Shown here: piece after piece, positions 6,901 to 14,586 of the stretch | How the letters are laid out: the number at the start of each line of letters is the position of its first letter | Position numbering within the stretch: the stretch's first letter is position 1 | DNA from: JADHMP01 sp016779985 | GTDB taxonomy: Bacteria; Bacteroidota; Bacteroidia; Flavobacteriales; Flavobacteriaceae | DNA: 64,000 bases | NCBI GenBank assembly: GCA_016779985.1 | Contig: JADHMP010000005.1 | Location: 1 to 64,000 of the forward strand | Direction: 5' to 3' | Position numbers and translations under genes: made by a program | Notes under the pieces: generated by a model | Seen by the model: the letters and a program-made list of their open reading frames with translations, nothing else | Told to the model about the DNA's origin: nothing | Database searches by the model: none

Positions 6901-8398
6901 AAAAGATCAAATTCGAATGGCAGATCTAGGACGTTCTCTTGAATTGATTCTTCGTCAAGAAGAACAGTTGAAAAAAGGCCCTCAGACTTTAAATACACTA
7001 GAAGTAGCCGTAGTCGGTGACGGTATTCATCAACTCTCATCAAAAAACCAGGAAATTGCCCTACGCAATTTTCAACAGCAAAATAGCTCTCATTCATGGC
7101 AAAAATTTGTGCCTGCTTCAGGAGCGGCTAGTAGAATGTTTAGCGATTTATATCAGTATTGGAACGAAAAAAGAAAACCACATTTTAATTTTAAACAATT
7201 TTTGGACTACCCTGAAAATAAAGACTTTAAAAAGTTCATCATCAACTTGAAAAGATTTCCTTTTTATGCGAATATTCATGGCTATTTATTTGATCATGCA
7301 GGGCTATTTGATTTAGAAGGGGATTCTTTTTTTGATGCCTTTATAGATGTTCTCCTGAATGAGAATCACTTAGCCTATAGTCATTTACCCAAGGGGCTAA
7401 TCACTTTTTTCTCCGATGAAAAAGGAAACGCATTCACCCCATTTGAAGCCCATTTAGAAGAAGCATTGAATATTGCTCCAAAAAATCAAAAAATCAAGTT
7501 GCATTTTACCATTGACAAAGAGCATCGTAAAACCTTTGAGACATTAGCAGAACTGTATTTAAACTCGAAGCAAGCAACGCTAGAGATTTCTTATTCTTAT
7601 CAACATCCGCTGACTGATACTCCAGTGCTAGATCTCCAAAACAAATGGGTTAGAGATGAGCAAGAGCAACTTCTTTTTAGAAAAGGAGGCCATGGGGCTT
7701 TATTAGAAAATCTAAATCAAATGAACACTAATTTTGTTTGGCTTAAAAATATTGATAATATTCAATGGGGTGAATTAAACAATACTACAATTCAGTGGAT
7801 GCAAATTTTGGGAGGTATTACTCTTCAAATACAGAAAGAAATTTTCAAACATCTCAAAGATCTTGATAACCAAAAACAAAACATTGACTACAGCCCTATA
7901 GTTAATTTTATACACGAACACTTCGATAAAACTTTCGAGCTCCAATCAGAAGGTAAGCCACCTCACGAAAAGTTAAAAGATTATTTACACCGTCCACTTC
8001 GAGTTTGCGGTATGATTAAAAATGAGGGAAAAGCAGGTGGAGGTCCTTTTTGGGTGCATTCCAAAAGAGGGCGTCACCTCCAAATTATTGAAGGAGTAGA
8101 ATTGGATTCAAAATCTGCTGATTACCATAGTCTTATTCAAAACACAACACATTTCAACCCCGTACTGATGGTTTGCGCGATTACAGATGTTAATGGAGAA
8201 AAATTTGCACTCCACGAGTTTAGCGATGACCAACGCTATATGATTACTCATAAAACAATTGGCCCCAAAAAAATTAAAGCATTAGAATGGCCTGGTTTAT
8301 GGAATGGAGGCATGGCACATTGGAATACTTTTTTTGTTGAAGTTCCAAAACAAACATTTCATCCCGTAAAAAAAATCACAGATTTGTTGAGGGACTAA
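6890..8398 (+). CDS. DUF4301 family protein
   Basis: This 502-residue protein matches the Bacteroidetes DUF4301 family, recognisable by KFVPASGAASRMF near residues 75-87 (a nucleotide-sugar-transferase-like loop), an RKGGHGALLENL motif and a C-terminal HRPLRVCGMIKNEG block. No signal peptide or membrane segment is seen, so it should be cytoplasmic. No function is established. It overlaps the kinase gene by 11 bases and lies immediately upstream of the TPP riboswitch, so a link to thiamine salvage is a reasonable hypothesis based only on position. Confidence 0.8.
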   Translation: MLTEKDQIRMADLGRSLELILRQEEQLKKGPQTLNTLEVAVVGDGIHQLSSKNQEIALRNFQQQNSSHSWQKFVPASGAASRMFSDLYQYWNEKRKPHFNFKQFLDYPENKDFKKFIINLKRFPFYANIHGYLFDHAGLFDLEGDSFFDAFIDVLLNENHLAYSHLPKGLITFFSDEKGNAFTPFEAHLEEALNIAPKNQKIKLHFTIDKEHRKTFETLAELYLNSKQATLEISYSYQHPLTDTPVLDLQNKWVRDEQEQLLFRKGGHGALLENLNQMNTNFVWLKNIDNIQWGELNNTTIQWMQILGGITLQIQKEIFKHLKDLDNQKQNIDYSPIVNFIHEHFDKTFELQSEGKPPHEKLKDYLHRPLRVCGMIKNEGKAGGGPFWVHSKRGRHLQIIEGVELDSKSADYHSLIQNTTHFNPVLMVCAITDVNGEKFALHEFSDDQRYMITHKTIGPKKIKALEWPGLWNGGMAHWNTFFVEVPKQTFHPVKKITDLLRD

Positions 8399-8414
8399 TT
8401 TTTTTATACTTTTA
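8387..8414 (+). promoter_or_regulatory. possible promoter of the riboswitch-receptor transcript
   Basis: TTG at 8387-8389, 17 bases, then TACTTTTA at 8407-8414, one mismatch from TAnnTTTG. It lies at the very end of the DUF4301 gene and would start a transcript at about 8419-8421, directly ahead of the riboswitch aptamer. Confidence 0.4.
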
Positions 8415-8420
8415 TGCCAT

Positions 8421-8492
8421 CTCAAAGGGGTGCCCATGTGGGCTGAGATCATACCCATTGAACCTGGGCGGGTAATGCCGCCAAGGGAAAAT
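8421..8492 (+). promoter_or_regulatory. TPP riboswitch (THI element)
   Basis: All conserved aptamer segments are present in order: GGGGTGCC (8427-8434); a short P2 stem GCCC-atgt-GGGC running into GGCTGAGA (8441-8448); ATACCC (8451-8456); GAACCTG (8460-8466); and a P5 hairpin GGCGG-GTAATG-CCGCC followed by AAGGGAA. The optional P3 stem is missing. I cannot assign a convincing P1 helix by eye. It sits 67 bases before the TonB-dependent receptor start and should reduce its expression when thiamine pyrophosphate is plentiful. Confidence 0.93.
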
Positions 8493-8532
8493 TAAGTTTA
8501 ATTTATTATATAATCCAAAGAATAATAACCCC

Positions 8533-8564
8533 TTTTATTCGAATAAAATTTAATTCGAATGAAA
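8533..8564 (+). promoter_or_regulatory. start-codon-sequestering hairpin of the TPP riboswitch leader
   Basis: The self-complementary octamer ATTCGAAT occurs at 8537-8544 and again at 8553-8560. The pairing extends outward (TTTT at 8533-8536 with GAAA at 8561-8564, one G-U) to a 12-bp stem with an 8-base loop. The receptor ATG at 8559-8561 lies within the 3' strand. CCCCTTT at 8529-8535 can alternatively pair with AAAGGGG at 8424-8430 inside the aptamer. Confidence 0.5.
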
Positions 8565-10775
8565 CTAGTACATTTTTTTATTTTTGGACTTCTACTGATT
8601 CAAGTACCTCCACTAATAGCACAACAGCAACAAGATTCATTGTCTACCATTTCCTTGCAAGAAGTTCAAGTGCAAGGGCTTCGTGCAGAAAAAGATACTC
8701 CCGTCACTTTTTCTAATCTGACAAAAGAAGAACTGGCTGTCAGAAATTTAGGGCAGGACATTCCTATACTGTTAAACTATTTGCCTGGCGTGGTGACCAC
8801 TAGTGATGCTGGAGCAGGCATTGGTTATACCGGAATTCGTGTAAGAGGGAGTGATGCCACTCGTATTAATATTACAATCAATGGAATTCCCTACAATGAT
8901 GCTGAATCACAAGGCACTTATTGGGTCAATCTACCTGATGTGGCCTCATCTATTCAATCTTTTCAGTTACAAAGAGGAGTAGGAACCTCTACTAATGGGC
9001 CTGGTGCTTTTGGGGCTAGTTTAAATCTTGAAACCGATTTTATGTCTGCAGATGCTTTTGCTGAAATTGCCTCTAGTGCAGGTTCTTTTAATACTCAAAA
9101 AAACACTTTTCGATTTTCAACAGGTTTATTAAAGAATCATTTTGTTTTTTCTGGCAGACTTTCCAAAATTAATTCAGAGGGATATATCGACCGGGCAAGT
9201 TCTAACTTAAATGGTTACACTTTTCAAATGGCCTATAAAGATGAGAAAAGGTTGCTCAAAGGAGTATTTTTTGGGGGTCATGAAATCACTTACCAAGCTT
9301 GGTATGGCCTGGATACAGAAACCCTAAAAAATGAAAGAACCTATAACCCTGCAGGTGAAATATATGACAATCAAGGAGTCATAAGCGATTATTATGACAA
9401 TCAAGTTGATAATTATGCCCAAGATCATTTTCAGTTCCATTGGAAGGAGTTTTTAAGTGATGCATGGACATTTTCATTAGGCTTGAATTATACTCATGGG
9501 CGCGGTTTTTATGAAGAGTATAATGACTTGTGGTATAACCAAAATATTAGCTTCGGCAGCAATACAAATTTTGATTATCTGCAACTCTCGCCCTATAGGT
9601 TAGGGAATCAGACCATCAATACTACCGAAAACGTAACTAAAAAATGGTTAGACAATGATTATTATGTAACCACTGTAGGGCTGCAATACGACATCGAAAA
9701 AATTAAATTAAATATTGGGGGTCTTTATAGCTCTTATGATGGAGATCATTTTGGGGAATTGGTTTGGGCGCAGATGGCAGGAAATGTACTTCCTAGGCAT
9801 CATTTTTATGAAAGTAATTCAATCAAGAGAGAAACGAGCGGATTTTCTAAACTTAACTACTTAATCTCTGAAAAATGGAATGCCTATGTTGACCTTCAAT
9901 TGAGACATATCACTTATAAAACCAATGGTACATTGAATGGCCCTCGAGATTTTAATGTAAATGAATCTTTTACTTTTTTTAACCCAAAATTAGGATTGAC
10001 CTACAAAACTTCAGAAAACCAACGCTGGTATGGCTCTTATGCCAAGGCCCAACGAGAACCAAACCGAACAGATTATGAAAATGGAGATCCAAAACCAGAA
10101 ACCCTTCATGATTTTGAATTAGGCTTGCGCAAAGAAACGGAACAGATCAATTGGCAAGCAAACCTTTATTGGATGCAATACAAAGATCAATTGGTTTTAA
10201 CAGGAGCTTTAGATGAAGTGGGATATCCTATTAGAGAAAATGTAGGAAAAAGTAGAAGAATTGGAATAGAAATCGATGCTAAAATAAAGTTTTCTCCACT
10301 TTGGTTATGGCAGCCAAATGTGGCATTGAGTCAAAATAAAAACTTAGATTTTAAATTTCAAAGAGATGGTAATATTGAGAATTTAGGGGCCACAAACCTT
10401 TCCTATTCACCATCTGTTGTAGCTGGAAACGCTTTTATTTTTGCTCCCTCTACAACGTTCCAAATAGGCCTGTTGTCTAAATATGTTGGGAAGCAATATA
10501 TGGGAAATATTGATTCTGAAAATTCAGTACTAGATGCCTATTTCACTTCAGATCTCAATGCAACCTACCTTTTTCAAAAGCTAAGTTGGGCAAAAGAGGT
10601 TCAATTTTTACTTTTAATAAATAATATATTCAATACCCTATATGAATCCAATGGCTATTTTTACACCTATGATGATGATTGGTCAGTTGCAGCTCAAATA
10701 AAAACGATTGAAGGTGCCGGTTTTTATCCACAGGCTGGGATCAATTTTTTAGTAGGAATTAGAGTCTTATTTTAA
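8559..10775 (+). CDS. TonB-dependent outer-membrane receptor, probably for thiamine or TPP
   Basis: The 738-residue protein has a signal peptide (about residues 1-21, cleaved after LIA). A plug domain follows, with the TonB-box-like start, LLNYLPGVVTTSD, GIRVRGSDATRINITINGIP and an LQRGVGTSTNGPGAFGAS block. A roughly 22-strand barrel ends in the expected aromatic residue (VLF). No carboxypeptidase-like N-terminal domain is present. The TPP riboswitch directly upstream makes thiamine or its phosphates the likely cargo, matching thiamine-regulated receptors known in Bacteroidetes. Its stop codon interlocks with that of the convergent gene at 10772. Confidence 0.9.
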   Translation: MKLVHFFIFGLLLIQVPPLIAQQQQDSLSTISLQEVQVQGLRAEKDTPVTFSNLTKEELAVRNLGQDIPILLNYLPGVVTTSDAGAGIGYTGIRVRGSDATRINITINGIPYNDAESQGTYWVNLPDVASSIQSFQLQRGVGTSTNGPGAFGASLNLETDFMSADAFAEIASSAGSFNTQKNTFRFSTGLLKNHFVFSGRLSKINSEGYIDRASSNLNGYTFQMAYKDEKRLLKGVFFGGHEITYQAWYGLDTETLKNERTYNPAGEIYDNQGVISDYYDNQVDNYAQDHFQFHWKEFLSDAWTFSLGLNYTHGRGFYEEYNDLWYNQNISFGSNTNFDYLQLSPYRLGNQTINTTENVTKKWLDNDYYVTTVGLQYDIEKIKLNIGGLYSSYDGDHFGELVWAQMAGNVLPRHHFYESNSIKRETSGFSKLNYLISEKWNAYVDLQLRHITYKTNGTLNGPRDFNVNESFTFFNPKLGLTYKTSENQRWYGSYAKAQREPNRTDYENGDPKPETLHDFELGLRKETEQINWQANLYWMQYKDQLVLTGALDEVGYPIRENVGKSRRIGIEIDAKIKFSPLWLWQPNVALSQNKNLDFKFQRDGNIENLGATNLSYSPSVVAGNAFIFAPSTTFQIGLLSKYVGKQYMGNIDSENSVLDAYFTSDLNATYLFQKLSWAKEVQFLLLINNIFNTLYESNGYFYTYDDDWSVAAQIKTIEGAGFYPQAGINFLVGIRVLF

Positions 10776-11530
10776 AATTGAAAAGCAACACCTATAGCCA
10801 CAACAAATTTTTGTAGATCAACACTGTCAGCATTTACAAATTGACTTCCCGTCAAGCTAAGATGAAGACGTTTGTTATAATTCAGGCCAACTTCAAAACC
10901 ATAGCCCAGAGCTGTTGGAGGTAGATTTGTGCCAAAAAAGGAGTTGCGTTGCTCTGAATCACTATGGTGAACGAACAAATGTGGATAGGCTAGAAAGTAG
11001 AGACTTTCGTTGTCCATCGGATTTTCAGTAATCAAGTTTTGAAAGCTCCACCCTAGTTCGAGGTATTGGTCTAAAAAATAATTTCCATCAATTGCTTTTA
11101 TGGGAAATGCTTCAATCAATTTTAGCCCTGTTCGTAAAGCTATTTTCGAGACCTTATTTTCTTTGACTTTAAGTGGATAAGAAAAACGAAGGCTTGCGTT
11201 AGCCAGACCACCCACAGGGTTAAGAAGGTGTGAGGCAGCATTCAATTGGTCATTATTTTTCAAGAAAAGAGGAGAAGCAGAGGAGAAAACATCAAATTCA
11301 GTAACACTGCCTTTTTTAGCACTATAGCGCAAACTAATGAGGCCTGATCCTGTCAAAGTCAAATGACCAATACTATTGAAACCTACCAATACCGATCTGA
11401 GAAAACGAACTTTAAAACTTGTTTCTTCTTTTTTTCCTGGGCTCGGGTCAACCGTCAATTGTTGCCCCATAAGTGGAACGGAAAAAAGTAGGATTGAGAT
11501 AAAAATGAGGCAAAGAAAAAATGATTTCAT
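10772..11530 (-). CDS. putative outer-membrane beta-barrel protein, function unknown
   Basis: I do not recognise a named family. The 252 residues begin with a clear signal peptide (about 1-22, ending LMGQ). They continue with alternating hydrophobic and polar strands such as GSGLISLRYSAK and ALRTGLKLIEAF, and end in AIGVAFQF, a terminal phenylalanine typical of outer-membrane barrels. It is convergent with the receptor gene and shares its last four bases. It lies 14 bases after the lipoprotein gene at 11545 in the same direction, so the two may be cotranscribed. The substrate or partner cannot be guessed. Confidence 0.6.
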   Translation of the reverse strand: MKSFFLCLIFISILLFSVPLMGQQLTVDPSPGKKEETSFKVRFLRSVLVGFNSIGHLTLTGSGLISLRYSAKKGSVTEFDVFSSASPLFLKNNDQLNAASHLLNPVGGLANASLRFSYPLKVKENKVSKIALRTGLKLIEAFPIKAIDGNYFLDQYLELGWSFQNLITENPMDNESLYFLAYPHLFVHHSDSEQRNSFFGTNLPPTALGYGFEVGLNYNKRLHLSLTGSQFVNADSVDLQKFVVAIGVAFQF

Positions 11531-11544
11531 CTGTCAAAAAAAAA

Positions 11545-11991
11545 TTAATTCGAAATATATATTACATCTCCTGTTTTTTGAATTTGATAAAAAAGTAAAT
11601 TATAAGGGGTATTGTTTTCTTGAGAGGGATTGAGCAACTGCCCTGTGGCAAGACTATATTGATAGGACTCGCAGCTACACACAGCTAAAACGCCTTCTAA
11701 TTTAAGAGCAGAACAGCTTTCTATAGAGTGGTTGGGACAGGTAGCCTCCCAGGCTAAAAAAGAGTTTCCATTTAAATTGAACACCAATACACCGTTGAGC
11801 CCAATATCATTAATTAATAGTCCACCTCCGGCAAAATTCAGTGCGTTATTGGAAGGAAGACGTAAGTTGAGCTGATAATTAACGGGTGAATTGGGTATAT
11901 ATGGGTTGCGTTCAATGGTATTCTTAGAACAACTTGTGCAACAGAGGAGAAAGACCCAAAAACAAATACAAATTTTACTGTACCACCTCAT
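11545..11991 (-). CDS. lipoprotein with degenerate Rieske-like domain
   Basis: The 148-residue protein has a lipoprotein signal with candidate Cys residues around 17-21 (CCTSCSK). The mature part has a Rieske-like layout: ATCPNHS, then about 20 residues later AVCSCESYQYS and ATGQLL. In true Rieske proteins these segments read CxH and CxxH. Here the first His is displaced (C-P-N-H) and the second is Tyr (C-E-S-Y), so a classic 2Fe-2S cluster is unlikely. Similar proteins occur next to greA in other flavobacteria, as I recall. Function is unknown; assignment rests on fold-like spacing only. Confidence 0.6.
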   Translation of the reverse strand: MRWYSKICICFWVFLLCCTSCSKNTIERNPYIPNSPVNYQLNLRLPSNNALNFAGGGLLINDIGLNGVLVFNLNGNSFLAWEATCPNHSIESCSALKLEGVLAVCSCESYQYSLATGQLLNPSQENNTPYNLLFYQIQKTGDVIYISN

Positions 11992-11996
11992 TTTTG

Positions 11997-12004
11997 TACA
12001 TTTG
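11997..12004 (+). promoter_or_regulatory. candidate -7 element of greA
   Basis: TACATTTG matches TAnnTTTG exactly and lies 52 bases before the greA start. No TTG is found at the right distance upstream, so only half of the promoter is supported. Confidence 0.42.
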
Positions 12005-12056
12005 TTAGCTATACATCAAGCAAAAAAGCCCTGTCTTTTAATAAAACGAAAAAGTT

Positions 12057-12533
12057 ATGAGTAAAGTATCCTACTACACAGAAGAAGGCTTAAAAAAATT
12101 GAGACTGGAACTCAATCATCTCAAAGATGTAGAGCGTCCTAAAGCATCACAAGCTATTGCTGAGGCAAGAGACAAAGGTGATTTAAGTGAAAATGCAGAA
12201 TATGATGCCGCCAAAGAAGCTCAAGGGATGTTAGAAATGCAAATTTCTAAACTAGAAGAAGTTCTTGCTAATGCGCGTATCATAAATGAATCTCAATTAG
12301 ACACTTCAAAAGTTTTAGTCCTTTCAACAGTAAAGGTCAAAAATGTTGCCAATGGAGCTACAATGGAATATACCTTAGTAGCCCAAAGTGAGGCTGACCT
12401 TAAGTCAGGTAAAATTTCGGTTGATTCTCCTATTGGAAAGGGATTACTAGGAAAAAAAGTGGGAGATCAAGCCGCAATTAGTGTTCCTAATGGCACTATC
12501 ACTTTTGAAATTTTATCAATTTCAAGAACTTAA
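12057..12533 (+). CDS. greA: transcription elongation factor GreA
   Basis: At 158 residues it has the two GreA parts: an N-terminal coiled coil with the tip signature ARDKGDLSENAEYDAAKEAQ near 39-60, whose acidic tip residues stimulate RNA cleavage by a backtracked polymerase; and a C-terminal FKBP-like domain ending in SPIGKGLLGKKVGDQ and FEILSI. The length and start (MSKVSYYTEEGL) are typical. The next gene, a HIT protein, starts on the base after its stop codon, so the two are surely translated from one message. Confidence 0.97.
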   Translation: MSKVSYYTEEGLKKLRLELNHLKDVERPKASQAIAEARDKGDLSENAEYDAAKEAQGMLEMQISKLEEVLANARIINESQLDTSKVLVLSTVKVKNVANGATMEYTLVAQSEADLKSGKISVDSPIGKGLLGKKVGDQAAISVPNGTITFEILSISRT

Positions 12534-12935
12534 ATGGCTAGTATATTTTCAAAAATTATTGCTGGAGAAATTCCTTGTCATAAAATTGCAGAAGACGAAC
12601 ATTGCTTCGCTTTTTTAGATATTAATCCTAACCAAACGGGACACACATTATGTGTTACAAAAAAAGAGAAGGATAAGTTCCTTGATTTATCTGAGGCTGA
12701 CTATCAAAAACTGATGTTCTTTTCGAGAAAAGTAGCTCTAGCTATTCAAGAAACAATACCATGTAAACGAGTGGGAATGAGTATTATTGGTCTTGAAGTG
12801 CCTCATGTTCATGTACACTTAATTCCTCTTCAAGCAATGACAGATGCTACATTTCAATCAAAAATTGAGGCCACACCAGAGCAACTGGCTCAAACAGCTG
12901 GTGCAATTGCTAAAGCTTTTCAAAACTTGACTTGA
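12534..12935 (+). CDS. HIT family nucleotide hydrolase
   Basis: The 133-residue protein has the histidine-triad motif HVHVH at 91-95 in the context VPHVHVHLIPL, an early IFSKIIAGEIP segment and FLDINPNQTGHTL near 27-39. HIT proteins of this size are Hint-like hydrolases or transferases of purine nucleoside phosphoramidates and dinucleotides. It starts immediately after greA with no spacing and ends three bases before the convergent histidine kinase gene. Confidence 0.92.
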   Translation: MASIFSKIIAGEIPCHKIAEDEHCFAFLDINPNQTGHTLCVTKKEKDKFLDLSEADYQKLMFFSRKVALAIQETIPCKRVGMSIIGLEVPHVHVHLIPLQAMTDATFQSKIEATPEQLAQTAGAIAKAFQNLT

Positions 12936-12937
12936 AA

Positions 12938-14095
12938 TTATTTTTTAGGGAGTAAAATTTGAATTTCAGTTCCTTTTCCAAGCACTGTTTTTTTTATACC
13001 AATTTTTCCTTTGTGATAGTCAACCACAATTCTCTTTGCCAAAGAAAGGCCAAGCCCCCATCCTCTTTTTTTAGTAGAAAACCCCGGATTGAATATTTTT
13101 GAACTGTTTTCTCGACTAATTCCAGCGCCAGTATCTGAAACTAAAATTTCTGCTTGATCTCCTTTTAATCCAATTGAGACTCCCAATTTCCCTTTGCCTT
13201 TCATTGCATCTATGCCGTTTTTGATTAGGTTTTCAAGGGTCCAACTTAAAAGTTGTTCATTGAGTTTTAGTACGATGGATTTTGTAGGCCAAGAAGTAGT
13301 AAACTCCACTTTTGAAGAGGTCCTTTTTTGAAGATAAGAAACCGTCTGTTGTACTACTCTAATCAGATCTTGGTCGTTTAGCTCAGGAAGAGATCCTACC
13401 TTAGAAAATCGTTCAGAAATAACTTTAAGCCGGTCTACATCTTTTTCAATTTCTAATAGGGCCATCGCTTCAGGATCTTTTTCTTTTAAAAGAGTAAGCC
13501 ATCCTAAAATTGAGGTTAATGGGGTTCCAATTTGATGCGCTGTTTCTTTTGCCATGGCAGCCCATAGTCTATTTTGTTCGGCAATTTGAGCTGTTTTGAA
13601 AACAAAATACACAACAGCACCAAAAAGAAAAATAATAAGCAAAAGGGCTAAAGGATAGTATTGTAATTTTTTTAATAATTCTGAATTACCATAATACAAC
13701 TTCTGATTGATAAGCAACTCTCCTGCGTCATTCCTATATTGTATTAAAATAGGAGGATTTTCCTTTTTTATCTTTTCTAAGATTTGATTCAGCGCTATAG
13801 AATCTGACTCCTCTGCATTCCAATCAATATTTCGAAACTGTAGTATTTGGCCTGACTCATTGACTTGGATCATAGGGTTTCCGCCAGTTTGCTGTAACAC
13901 TTCAAAGGTTAAGTTACTCAAGTTTGTGTTTTGAATAGACTCTTCTTGTGCCATGGCCCACAACTCCATTTTTTCTCTTTCCTCAGCGCGCATTTGACGA
14001 AAGAGCATATTGGTGTTCCAAACAATAAGCCCAACAATAGCAAAAGCCGCCCAAAGCCATCCGTTTTTAATCCCTTTTTTTAGTCGATTAACCAA
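12938..14095 (-). CDS. membrane sensor histidine kinase (orphan)
   Basis: The 385 residues show two membrane helices (about 13-31 and 147-166) enclosing a roughly 110-residue periplasmic sensor region of no recognised fold. There is no HAMP domain of usual length. The phospho-acceptor His is H187 in ETAHQIGTPLTSILGW. The ATP lid is complete: N box ENLIKNGIDAM, G1 VSDTGAGIS and G2 GWGLGLSLAK. It resembles flavobacterial kinases of the HisKA/HATPase type. No response regulator gene is present in the window, so the output is unknown. Confidence 0.88.
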   Translation of the reverse strand: MVNRLKKGIKNGWLWAAFAIVGLIVWNTNMLFRQMRAEEREKMELWAMAQEESIQNTNLSNLTFEVLQQTGGNPMIQVNESGQILQFRNIDWNAEESDSIALNQILEKIKKENPPILIQYRNDAGELLINQKLYYGNSELLKKLQYYPLALLLIIFLFGAVVYFVFKTAQIAEQNRLWAAMAKETAHQIGTPLTSILGWLTLLKEKDPEAMALLEIEKDVDRLKVISERFSKVGSLPELNDQDLIRVVQQTVSYLQKRTSSKVEFTTSWPTKSIVLKLNEQLLSWTLENLIKNGIDAMKGKGKLGVSIGLKGDQAEILVSDTGAGISRENSSKIFNPGFSTKKRGWGLGLSLAKRIVVDYHKGKIGIKKTVLGKGTEIQILLPKK

Positions 14096-14168
14096 AAGAT
14101 CTACATTGATTTAACACGAAGATAAAGGATTTGACAGAATTGAATTAAAAAGCAAAAAAGTGAACTTT

Positions 14169-14194
14169 TTGCCTAGAAAGTTTTGTTATTTTTG
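14169..14194 (+). promoter_or_regulatory. candidate promoter of the DUF3127 gene
   Basis: TTG at 14169-14171 and TATTTTTG at 14187-14194 are 15 bases apart, slightly shorter than the usual spacing. The second element is a perfect match and lies 20 bases before the ATG. Confidence 0.45.
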
Positions 14195-14214
14195 CTAACT
14201 AAGAGTTCTACAAT

Positions 14215-14586
14215 ATGGAAATTTCAGGAAAAATTAAATGGATCGACGAAACAAAAACCTATGGCACTAACGGTTTTAGAAAAAGAGAGGTTGTAGTGAC
14301 TACAGAAGAACAATATCCTCAGCATATTTTAGTTGAATTTATACAAGATAAGTGTGAACTTTTGAATAGCCATCAGGTGGGCCAAACAGTTACTATTGGC
14401 ATAAATCTTAGAGGAAGAGAGTGGGTCAACCCACAGGGAGAAACCAAATATTTTAATTCTGTTCAAGGTTGGCGTATAGAGGCTCAAACAAATGCAGCTT
14501 CAGAAATGCCACCTATGCCACCCCCAGAATCTTTTCAACCCGCAGATGACGAGGCAAAAGAGGTTGACGACGATCTCCCTTTCTAA
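14215..14586 (+). CDS. DUF3127 family protein
   Basis: The protein has 123 residues: a beta-rich OB-like core (about 1-95) with FRKREVVVTTEEQYPQ, then an acidic proline-rich tail ending EVDDDLPF. The tail closely resembles the acidic C-terminal tip by which single-stranded DNA-binding proteins recruit partners. The family is common in Bacteroidetes and uncharacterised. An ssDNA- or nucleoid-associated role is therefore plausible but is only an inference from shape. Its stop interlocks (CTAA) with that of the convergent tag gene. Confidence 0.8.
   Translation: MEISGKIKWIDETKTYGTNGFRKREVVVTTEEQYPQHILVEFIQDKCELLNSHQVGQTVTIGINLRGREWVNPQGETKYFNSVQGWRIEAQTNAASEMPPMPPPESFQPADDEAKEVDDDLPF

Noticed and set aside
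8533..8600. Hairpin 8533-8564 as an intrinsic terminator, since a T-rich stretch follows at 8572-8580
   Set aside because: The stem is very AT-rich and the T-run starts about eight bases after it; the stem also includes the start codon. Start-codon occlusion explains it better.
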